In this document: piece after piece, positions 43,856 to 52,518 of the stretch | Numbering within the stretch: position 1 is the first letter of the stretch | Layout of the letters: every line of letters begins with the position of its first letter | Source of the DNA: Clostridia bacterium | GTDB lineage: Bacteria > Bacillota > Clostridia > CAKSNL01 > HGM11501 | Direction of reading: 5' to 3' | Assembly (NCBI GenBank): GCA_900766735.1 | Contig: CAAFWO010000046.1 | Location: 17,570-81,569, forward strand | DNA length: 64,000 nt | The notes under the pieces: generated by a model | Databases searched by the model: none | Told to the model about the DNA's origin: nothing | The model's input: the letters and a program-made list of their open reading frames with translations, nothing else | Made by a program: the position numbers and the translations under genes

Positions 43856-44674
43856 ATGCTCAAAGTAACGAAGCTTATTAATATCGAGGCGTTTTTCTCG
43901 GCCTTCGAAACGGTGTTCGAGCCGGACTACCGCTATGACGGGGAGCGTCACAATTTCTGGGAGATGGTCTATGCCGCGGACGGGTGCATCGGCGTTGCTG
44001 AGGACGAGCGCATCTACCGACTGGAAAAGGGCGAAGCGATTTTTCACAAGCCGATGGAGTTTCACCGCATATGGTCGTCGGACGGAACGTCCCCGCGCGT
44101 GATATTCATCACCTTTTCCGCGACGGGGGACGGGTTTGACATGCTCGGAAACGGCGTTTTCAAGATAAACGAAACGCTTGACGCGGCGATAAACGAGGCT
44201 CTTTCAAACGCCGTCTACTGCCGCGACATCGAAGACCCTTTTAAGATCCAGCTCGCCGCGGTGAATATGGAAAGATTCCTCATTATGCTCTTGGAAAGCC
44301 AGATCCCGGAGTCGCGCCAGCAAAAGACTATCGGCACGGCAAACTATAAAGAGATCATCCGCGTGATGAACGAAAATCTTGACAAAAACCTGTCCTCCGA
44401 GGACATTGCCGCACTTTGCGGTCTTGGCCTTTCCAACCTTAAAAAAACGTTCCGCCGCTATGCCGGAACGGGCGTGATGGAATATTTCAACCATTTAAAA
44501 ATTCTCCGCGCGATGGGCCTTATAAATTCCGGGCTCTCGATGCGTGAGATCAGCGAAGCGCTCGGCTATTCAAGCCCGAACTATTTTTCGGACGCTTTTA
44601 AAAGGCAGTGCGGAATCACGCCGACCGAGTATAAGCGCGACTATGTGACTGACATCGGAGGAATACTTTTGTAG
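43856..44674 (+). CDS. AraC-family transcriptional regulator
   Basis: Full-length regulator of 272 residues: N-terminal cupin-like sensing domain (YRLEKGEAIFHKPMEFHRI) and C-terminal double helix-turn-helix (LSSEDIAALCGLGLSNLKKTF, then LSMREISEALGYSSPNYFSDAFKR and TPTEYKRDY). ATG with GGAGGTG upstream. Transcribed divergently from the isomerase/dehydrogenase pair, which it probably controls. It ends in TAG, and the next gene lies 30 bp further in the same frame. Confidence 0.92.
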   Translation: MLKVTKLINIEAFFSAFETVFEPDYRYDGERHNFWEMVYAADGCIGVAEDERIYRLEKGEAIFHKPMEFHRIWSSDGTSPRVIFITFSATGDGFDMLGNGVFKINETLDAAINEALSNAVYCRDIEDPFKIQLAAVNMERFLIMLLESQIPESRQQKTIGTANYKEIIRVMNENLDKNLSSEDIAALCGLGLSNLKKTFRRYAGTGVMEYFNHLKILRAMGLINSGLSMREISEALGYSSPNYFSDAFKRQCGITPTEYKRDYVTDIGGILL

Positions 44675-44704
44675 ATCGCGCTTATAATAGTAAGGGTGAT
44701 AATA

Positions 44705-45178
44705 ATGAAGCATAAAACAAAGGTATATATTTTCGGAGTTCTTTTTCCGCTCGCAATCGGCGGTCTCTCCGCCCTTTGCACCTCGTATAATATGAAAACG
44801 TTTTTTAATGAGATAATAAAGCCGCCGCTCTCGCCGCCGTCGTGGCTTTTCCCCGTCGTGTGGTCGGTTCTCTTTATCTTAATGGGGATAGGCTCGGCAA
44901 AGGCGTATCTTTCCCCCGCATCAAAAAACCGCACATCTGCGCTCCGGCTTTACCTTATAAACCTCTTTTTAAACTTTTTCTGGAGCATAATATTTTTTGA
45001 TTTCCGCGCGTTTTTGTTAGCTTTCATCTGGATTCTGGCGCTTTTATTCGTTATTATTTTAATGACTGTCCGCTTTTATAAGTGCGACCGGGCAAGCGGC
45101 CTTATGCAGATCCCCTATATTCTCTGGGTGACCTTTGCCGGATATTTAAACTTTGCGATATGGTTTTTGAATAAATAG
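44705..45178 (+). CDS. TspO/MBR family membrane protein
   Basis: Five-helix membrane protein of the translocator family, known to bind tetrapyrroles and cholesterol-like ligands. Signature segments: KPPLSPPSWLFPVVWSVLF, FFWSIIFFDFRAF and the C-terminal IPYILWVTFAGYLNFAIW. I choose ATG 44705 (157 residues) with AAGGGTG upstream, rather than GTG 44696. Rubrerythrin follows by 40 bp. Confidence 0.93.
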   Translation: MKHKTKVYIFGVLFPLAIGGLSALCTSYNMKTFFNEIIKPPLSPPSWLFPVVWSVLFILMGIGSAKAYLSPASKNRTSALRLYLINLFLNFFWSIIFFDFRAFLLAFIWILALLFVIILMTVRFYKCDRASGLMQIPYILWVTFAGYLNFAIWFLNK

Positions 45179-45218
45179 TCCTCTTTTGGCAATACTCCCT
45201 TAAAAAAGGAGGAATTTT

Positions 45219-45821
45219 ATGACTGCGGATTTTAATTCAAGCAAAACAAAGGAAAACTTAATGCGTGCCTTTTCGGGCGAGTGCCAGGCGAGAATGCGCT
45301 ATGCCTTCGCCAAGGAAAAGGCGGACGCCGCAAAGCTTTTTGTTATCGGCGCGGTGTTTGAATTTACCGGCGCACAGGAAAAGGAACACGCCGGAATATT
45401 CTTAAACCACCTAAGGGACGCGGAAGGACAAAACATCAGCATCGATGGGGCGTATCCGGTGACGGAGACGGACTCCGTGATAAAGCTGCTTGAAAGCGCA
45501 TATCACAACGAGACCGAGGAGGCGGACCGCGTTTACCGTGCGTTCGGCGACACCGCGCACGAGGAAGGGTTTGACTCGGTCGCCGCTTCGTTTTACAAGA
45601 TCGCCGAGATCGAAAAAAGCCACGCGGAGCGCTTTTTGCTCTTTTCTGAGCTGATGAAGAAAAACAGGCTCTTCATTTCGGACATAAGCTGTGAGTGGAT
45701 GTGCCTAAACTGCGGCCACATTTTCTCAGGTACCGAGGCGCCGGAGGAATGCCCGGTCTGCCGCCACGACAAGGGCTTTTTCATTCGGCTGACGCTTGCT
45801 CCCTACACGGGCAAGATTTAA
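45219..45821 (+). CDS. Rubrerythrin
   Basis: Non-haem iron peroxidase of anaerobes that reduces hydrogen peroxide. The ferritin-like four-helix domain carries the di-iron ligands in SGECQARMRYAFA, AQEKEHAG, NETEEADRVY and IAEIEKSHAERF; a C-terminal rubredoxin-like domain has CLNCGHIF and CPVC. Length 200 residues. ATG with AAAAGGAGG upstream. Indicates a strict anaerobe handling oxidative stress. Confidence 0.95.
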   Translation: MTADFNSSKTKENLMRAFSGECQARMRYAFAKEKADAAKLFVIGAVFEFTGAQEKEHAGIFLNHLRDAEGQNISIDGAYPVTETDSVIKLLESAYHNETEEADRVYRAFGDTAHEEGFDSVAASFYKIAEIEKSHAERFLLFSELMKKNRLFISDISCEWMCLNCGHIFSGTEAPEECPVCRHDKGFFIRLTLAPYTGKI

Positions 45822-45825
45822 AAAC

Positions 45826-45856
45826 AAAGGGTGAGCATTTGCTCACCCTTTATTTT
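45826..45856. terminator. Bidirectional terminator after rubrerythrin
   Basis: Twelve-base-pair stem (45826-45837 with 45840-45851) and a 2-nt minimum loop; ATTTTATTT follows on plus and GTTTTTAAA on minus. Shared with the convergent GH110-like gene. Confidence 0.87.
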
Positions 45857-47453
45857 ATTTTACGATCTCTTTAACATAACTGATCACCGGCTCGCTGTTT
45901 TCGCAGTCTATAAGCTCGTTGTTTTTCATAATGAGCTTTTCGGTGTTATTGATAGAAGCGATCGGTTTTTTGCAATTCTTAAACACATTGTCGGAAATTT
46001 CGATCGTGCCGTGGAAGTACTTGCCCTCCTCGGTCTTCGCCTTTCTCATAACGTCAATTATTCCGGTACTTCCCCAGCCGCCTTCAACATAAAGATTGTT
46101 GATAAATTCGTTATTCCTTATCACAACGTCCCTCGTTCCGCCGGACTCGAACCAATATGCCCCGTCCGACTCGAACTTTATCGGCGCGCCGGGCGTTATG
46201 AATTTGTTGTGCTCGATCCTCAATTTTCCGGAAGACGCTAAAAGCATTCCCCTCGCGCGGTTGTTATATAGCGTGTTGTCCTTAAACAGCACGTCGCAGA
46301 CATAGGATACCTCGGTCATATCGTCGCCTATTTTAATGCCGTCCGTCCCCTCAGCGAATCTGACCGCAAGGTGATTGAAGTTAAGCTTTTTAACGCTTGT
46401 AACTTTATAGCGCCCCTTGGGAATGAGCGACTCGGGGTCGCACGATTCCATTAAAAAGCCCTCGCGGACACAGTCGATCCCGGCCGCCTCGTGGTGCATA
46501 AATTTTAATATAACGGTGTCATTTATAATATCTTCGATCCTTAAATATATCCCGTGCACATTGAGCGCGTCGTCAAGCTGACCCTCAAAATGCGAGTTCT
46601 CGATTTTTATGAGGCCTTTGCAATGCACAAAATGCGTCGCGTCCGCGTTGAGCGAATGGCACGCACCCTCATATGGGATGACCGTCATCTTATCGATCGA
46701 TACCGTGTCGGAATTCTGCGCGATAACGCCCATTCCGATGCCGTTATATATCGTGTAGTCCGTTATTTTTGTGTTATATGAGCTCTCGACAAACACGCCG
46801 CAGACAACTCTGTGCGCCTGCTGAAACGAGATAGCATTGCCATCGCCCATCTTCTCGGTGAGCTTTTCACCGCCCTCGGCCGTGAAGTTATTTTCCCCGT
46901 CATCGGAAAATTTAAAATCTCTCAGCCAAAGGTCGCTGTATTTTTCGGTGAGCATTCCGTCTTCTTTTCTCCACTCGTTCGTCCAGATGAGGTTATCGTT
47001 ATCGCCCTTCTCCTCGCCGCCGAAAAGAGCGCCGTTTTTTACATATGTCTTTGAGATTCCGGTGAGCTTAAACGAAAAGCCGTTGTCGCGCACACTTGTG
47101 ATCACGCCGTCTGCCGCCATGGGCTTTAAGCTTCTCAATTTGAAGTTTTTAATAGTGATATTTTTGCAGTTTATGATCGCAAACGGAATCAAAACGTCCT
47201 CTAAAATAATCGTGCTTCCCGAAAAATCGATCGTGAGATCATTAATATCCTCCAAAAGGAACACGATGCGCTTTAAGCCGCTCCCGTGATTGGAAACGGA
47301 GAGCCACTTGTCAAAAGCATATTTGCTCTTGACAGAATATGTATCCTTCGGGAACAAAAGCTCCTTTTCGCCATGCTCCTTACAGTATGTGACGGCCTAT
47401 CTTATGTTCATCATCGTGTCGGCCGTTTTATTAAAATCCTTGAAATTAACCAT
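45855..47453 (-). pseudogene. GH110-like beta-helix glycosidase with in-frame TAG at codon 19
   Basis: Right-handed parallel beta-helix protein resembling GH110 alpha-1,3-galactosidases (HGSGLKRIVFLLEDINDLTIDF, EGQLDDALNVHGIYLRI with the acidic pair, repeated NN-ladder segments such as FKDNTLYNNRARGMLL). The family assignment is moderate. The frame runs intact from ATG 47453, behind GGGAG and a good promoter, to TAA at 45855 (532 codons), except for one TAG at 47399-47397: ...TMMNIR, TAG, AVTYCKEHGEKELLFP. Without readthrough only 18 residues are made from that start; the largest uninterrupted frame begins at a TTG at 47357 that has no obvious ribosome-binding site. CAG (Gln) is the likely ancestral codon. 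No signal peptide is seen. Confidence 0.75.
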
Positions 47454-47483
47454 TTTTCTCCCTCAGAATTATTTTTCAATGTG

Positions 47484-47512
47484 ATTATACAACATTTTAA
47501 CGGCTTTGTCTA
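47484..47512 (-). promoter_or_regulatory. Promoter of the GH110-like gene
   Basis: Minus strand TAGACA (47507-47512), 17-bp spacer, TATAAT (47484-47489). Same -35 variant and spacing as the promoter at 52408-52436. Confidence 0.7.
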
Positions 47513-47529
47513 TAACTTTTCCGACTTTT

Positions 47530-47573
47530 AAAAGCAAAAAAATCGGGGAAAATCCACCGATTTTTTTGCTTTT
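47530..47573. terminator. Bidirectional terminator after the discoidin gene
   Basis: Seventeen-base-pair stem (47530-47546 with 47557-47573) around a 10-nt loop, with T-runs inside and after the stem on both strands. It abuts the TAA of the discoidin/stalk gene. Confidence 0.85.
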
Positions 47574-49547
47574 TTATTTTGTGATAGTGATGGTCTGGGT
47601 CGCTGCGTCCCAGTCAACATTATAGCCGAGCTGCTCTGATACGAAACGGACCGGAATGAAGGTTCTTGAATCCTTGATTATCGGCGGATTCAAAAGAGTG
47701 TATCTCAGATCGCCGTACTGCGTGCCGTAAACATACACAAGATAGTTCCATATCTGAAGCTTTATGATGTTTGAACCGTTGTTGACCTTGATCGTCTCGT
47801 CCGCGCCGTTCCATTCGATCGTCGCGCCCATTTCCTCTAACAGTCCGCGCAGAGGAATCATTGTCGAGCCGTTCACGATATAGGGTGCAACATCGATCTC
47901 TTTGCTTGATTTTACTCCGCCCTTGTCGGATTCGATCGTGTTGGAGCCGATCTTAAGAATATATTTCCGGCTGTTCATCTCTACAAATTCGTCCTTCGCG
48001 GTCTTTGTCTGCCAGAAGGTCATCTCCGCGCAGCTGGCGCGTGAGGCGAATCCATCCTCGATCTGGAACTCCAAATATCTCACATTCGTTTCCTCATCGA
48101 ACGTGATGGTCTTCATCAAAATATCCTTGTTAAATCCAATGCCCTCTTTTATAATGAACCAGTTTTCATCGTCCGTGCTTCCCGAAACGGTGAGCTTGAG
48201 CCATGTTCCGTGGCAGTCGGCTGACTGTCTGGGAAGCATTCGGATCTCTTTGAGCTTATAGATGCTCTTTAAATCTACCGTGAGCACTGCGGGCCAATCC
48301 ATTGCCGCTATGCCTTCGGTCTGCCAGAAGGTCTGCTCCGACCCGTCAAATATATTCTGGGGTATATTTTTTGCCCAGTTATCTCCGGCAAATTCAGCGC
48401 TTATCTGATCTCTCGGGATCTCGTAAAGCGCGTTTTTTTCCTCGTTTGCCGCATAATCGGCAAATTTAACGGTTTCAAACGAATCCTTCTTTACCATAAG
48501 GTCAAACTCGGCAAGTGTTCCGTATCCGCCGTTACCTGTCGTAACCTCGACCCACACGCGCTTTATGTTAAGGTTTGCCGTGAATGCAATCTCCTTTGCG
48601 ATCGTCGTATTCGCAAATTCCATTCCCTCTTTCAAGAGGAACCACTCGCCGTCATCAGTGTCGGAAACATAGATGTCCGCACCAAGGATTCTTCCGTTGG
48701 GATTATCCTGTCTGGGAGTGAGCACGATTCCTGAGGTCAAAACGGCCTTGGGAAGCGTAACTATTAAGTGAAAGGGCGGGTCGTCGTGACCTGTAACAGT
48801 CGGGCCGTCCGCCGTGTAGTCCGAGTGCCAGTAGGTTGTAACATCACCGTCAAAAATCTTGCTGACATTTGAGCCTTTTTCGGAGTTTACCTCAGCCTTC
48901 CAGCCCGCTTTATCATAAAACGGAGTTCCGTCCGCTGCAGTTCTGTCCGAAACATCGGGCTTGGATGTGTCCTTCCCGTTCTCAATGGTGCCGGACGCAT
49001 TGGGTTTTCCCGTTCCGCCCGTGTAGAAGGCGATCTCCGCCGCCGTGCCGTAGCCCGAGATCGAATTTGTGACCTCGATGCGAAGATATTTCATTTTCTG
49101 GTCGCCCCATGAAGCGCCCTTGGGATCTCTTGTAACGTTGTTTCCGCCCTTATACTCGAAGCTTCCGGTAAAGAACTTTTCATACTTCTTTCCGTCATTT
49201 GACTTATACATATTGTAATTCAAGAATGTTCCTGCGCCGTTGTCCTGTCTGGGTGTGTAGCGCCAGCCGGAGACCTTCACGGTCTTTCCGAAGTCAACCA
49301 TAATGTCGTGCGGAGGCTCTTCATGCCCCGTTACCTCCGTGCCCTGGAAGGTGTACACCGTGTGCCAGTAGGTCGCAATATCGCCGTCAAACGCGTTCTT
49401 TACCGACATGAATCCGTCGTTCATCTGGCTCGATGTGGTGATCACCCACTAATCGTTTTTGTTAAGCTTTGTTTCCGCTGCCGAAACGGCAATCGTCAGA
49501 GAGAAAACCATTAATACCGCAAGCAGCAATGAAGTTATTTTTTTCAT
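47574..49547 (-). pseudogene. Secreted discoidin/stalk protein 1 with in-frame TAG at codon 33
   Basis: Signal peptide MKKITSLLLAVLMVFSLTIA, then three F5/8-type-C (discoidin) repeats, each with an (F)DGD..TYWHT-type core and (Y)TPRQDN..G motif, then a C-terminal copper-amine-oxidase-N domain (IVNGSTMIPLRGLLEEMGA, IKDSRTFIPVRFVSEQLGY). The frame is open from ATG 49547 (AGGAGGG upstream) to TAA 47574 (657 codons) except for TAG at 49451-49449, just before WVITTSSQMN. The corresponding place in its paralogue at 58029-59954 reads SGWAFDTSS. Translation stops after 32 residues unless TAG is read through. Lies 15 bp after the hydrolase gene, same order as the second pair. Confidence 0.8.
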
Positions 49548-49562
49548 CTTTTTCCCTCCTTA

Positions 49563-52343
49563 TCAACCGATGTGACCGAGCGCAGCGTTTACCATTGCAT
49601 CGCTCACGCCGTCGGAGCTTATCTGATATGCGCCGTTTCCGAGCGCCTTAACCGTCCAGCCGTAGCACTCAGCTATCATAGAAACGGGAATGTAGATAAT
49701 GCCGTCCTTCGCTGTCGGAGCTGCCGAAAGGTATGTCACCTTGCCGTTGACTCTGACCTCGTTCGAATCCAAAAGGCCGTATGTCCACATATAGTTATCA
49801 ATCTCGGTGAGATCGTCGTTCATGTCATAGTGATATGTAAGGAGCATATTAAATGCCGCTTCATATCTTGTCTTTGTGCGTCCGAAGCCCATAACCTCGT
49901 TAAAGGTCTCCTCGGGGATATAGAGCGTTCCGTTCGCCTCGAAGGGAGTTATTCTCGTGTCCGCCTCGTAAACGTTCATCTTTCCGCCGGAAACTACCAT
50001 GCGGTTATTGCCCGCCTTGATAACGGTCGTTCCCTTAAGAGCCGCTCTTTCAGACTCTGTGAGCGCGGTCTGTGCGATCTCTGTGAAGAGATAGTTAAAT
50101 CTTCCCAAAGGAGCGGACGAGCCGTCCTTATAGAAATTCAATATGTCGTCCGTCGCAACGGAATCTGTCCATTTAAATTCAAGGTCGACCGTGCTAATCT
50201 CACCCAGGAGGCTTTTAGGGATCGCGAGCTGAAGCGTATTGCCGGAAACGGAATAAGCCGCGTCGCCCACCTTGTTCCAGCCGCCGTTATACGAGGAGAT
50301 AACACCCTCGCCGCCGACGTTCACCGCGAAGTCATAGCCTTCCCAGCCCGTCGCCTTGTTGCGGTCAATATTGATGAAAAGGTTCATCCAGTTTTCAGTG
50401 CCCTTCTTGATGTCCTTCTCGGTCTTTGCCATAAAGTAGATATTGTCGTTATCAAAGGTCACCTTTGCAGACTTTATCGCGTTGTTGACCTTTGTGGTAT
50501 AGTGCCAAGCCTCAAGCTTGTCGCCGCCGACGATCTCGCGCGACTTTGCAAGGCCCTCGGAATCTCTCTCGTAATCCTGGAAGTTATTTAAAAATTCCGG
50601 TCCGACGCTGTCCCATGCCGATGCGTCCGCGTTAATGTCGATCGTCTTCATTCCCGAAGCCGTGGGAGCCGGGCGAACGCCCTTAAACTTTCTCACAAGG
50701 TCGCACAAAAGATTGTAGTAATCGCCCTTGAGCACACCCTTGGAGGGTTCAAAGTCACGGCTGTTCTCATCATCGTAAAGGTCAACAAATGAGTTCTTAA
50801 AGCCGTTGTAGTCGTTGTTTCTGACTGCCGTCCACTCGTTCCAGCCGTCGATCATCAAAAACTTCGGAGCCGCGTCAAGCGCAAGCGCCGCCTGCTCGCG
50901 GAAGAAATATGCTTTTCTCTTTCCGATGTCTCTGTAGTCCTCGCCGAACGCCTCGGAATATCCTCTGCCCTTATTGTACTGGTCGGAGAATACGCCAGTC
51001 TGCGAAAGGCCGTAGATAGTGGACTGGTTGATGCCGACGCCGACAACAACGAATTCGGGCCTTCCCGACGCGTCCTTGTTTCTCAATACCTGGGGGAAGT
51101 TTTCAAGCCACATCCACCTGTTTGTGCCCGCCGACGATTCAGAATAGTTGTTCCTTCCGCCGTGCATTCTGTAAGTGAAAAAGTCCTTTATTCCGTCAAG
51201 GATCCCCGTCTCAACCGTGCAGTTTGCCTCAACGTCCTTCATCGCATTGTCATATGTAGCGTTCGCATAAAGTAAGGGCTTGCCCTCGTAATAATACCAG
51301 ATGTCCGAGTAATCGTTCTCAACAAAGCAGTTGTAATAAATTGCCGTGAGTCCGCGGAACGCGTCATTCGGCTTGCCGCCGAGCGTCATCATCGCAGATA
51401 TCCTCGGAATATCAACGCCGGAGGCCTTCGCGTCCCTGAACGCCTGTGCCAGAATGTTTAAGCATGGAATAAAGTCGATACCGCCGTTGGAATAGTCAAA
51501 GTATATCGAGTCAACACCGGCATTTGATATCATCTCCGCGTGCTTTCTGTAAACCCAGTAGTCATAGGAATTATAGAATTCCAAAAGCGGCTCTGCCCAG
51601 TAATATTCTCCCCTCGTATCCCAGACGGGGCTGTTGTAGTTTTCCTTTTCTTCGGGGTGTGCGTTCACGATCTCTGAAATTATATTGGCGCGCTTGCTCG
51701 CCGCCGTGGAATGAAACCAGTCCCAGTAAAGGAGGCCAACCTCACGCGTATCGGTCTTCACACCGCCGACCTCTTCATAGTCGGCAACCGCACGGCCCAT
51801 ATCGTCGACCGCTACCCATGTGTCTGAATAAACGTCGATTATTTTCGAATCCGGAACCTTTTTCGACTCCTTATCGTTCACATATTTCTTGGGCGAAAGA
51901 GTGATCTTTTTGATCTGGATCTCGTTCCAGCTGTTTGCAGCATACAGGCAGCGGAAGTAAAGCTTATGCACTCCCGTTGTCGGCTCGATCGAGCCCTTTG
52001 CCGTAATGTCCTCTCCGACCTCGGTAAGCGTCACCGTTCCTATAAGCTTACCGGAATTCGGATCGTCAATAACGACTGCCAGAGTTTCACCGTTTGACTG
52101 GCCGCTGATCTTGTTGTATGCATTGATCTCAACCGAGTTAATGCCTGTAAGAACCACATTGTCAAACCCGAAATACGCCTTCCTTTCAAGTCATCTCACG
52201 GTGTTTTCCCCGGTGACCGTCATCTGCATGTTTTTGTCTGTCACTTCCGAAGCCGTGAGAACTCTCTCATTTGCCGCCGGGCATATGCCGACCGCCGAAA
52301 AAGCGAGCATAACTGCCAGAGCGGCGCATAAGAACTTCCTCAT
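49563..52343 (-). pseudogene. Secreted TIM-barrel hydrolase 1 with in-frame TGA at codon 51
   Basis: Signal peptide MRKFLCAALAVMLAFSAVG, an N-terminal beta-sandwich similar to a carbohydrate-binding module, a TIM-barrel-like region (YWVYRKHAEMISNAGVDSIYFD, LYANATYDN, FLMIDGWNEWTA, a WNEW motif as in GH99-like enzymes), a CBM9-like domain (WMNLFINIDRNKATGWEGYDF) and a C-terminal stalk-like domain. Catalytic family not certain. The frame is open from ATG 52343 to TGA 49563 (926 codons) except for TGA at 52193-52191: GENTVR, TGA, LERKAYFGFDN. Tryptophan (TGG) is the likely original residue. Promoter is intact. Confidence 0.8.
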
Positions 52344-52407
52344 TTTTGTTTCCTACTTTTATGAATATAGTACAAATTATAAGCTTTTAAAAGCTTTTTC
52401 ATATAAA

Positions 52408-52436
52408 ATTATACTACAAAAAAGAGAAGCTGTCTA
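52408..52436 (-). promoter_or_regulatory. Promoter of hydrolase 1
   Basis: Minus strand TAGACA (52431-52436), 17-bp spacer, TATAAT (52408-52413). The start codon lies 65 bp downstream. Confidence 0.7.
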
Positions 52437-52480
52437 TAGTAATTTTTTGCGATTACTATAACAAAATTGCTGTTTTATAC

Positions 52481-52512
52481 AAAAAAACTCCGCCCGGCAA
52501 AATGCCGGGCGG
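52481..52512 (-). terminator. Intrinsic terminator after the GH106-like gene
   Basis: Ten-base-pair GC-rich stem (52490-52499 with 52503-52512), TTT loop, then AGTTTTTTTG on the minus strand, 7 bp past the stop. Confidence 0.9.
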
Positions 52513-52518
52513 AAAAAA

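Noticed and set aside
49572..50591. Long 339-codon antisense frame opposite hydrolase 1
   Set aside because: Shadow of the coding strand: no ribosome-binding site or domain, and the minus-strand frame has signal peptide, CBM9-like and stalk domains.
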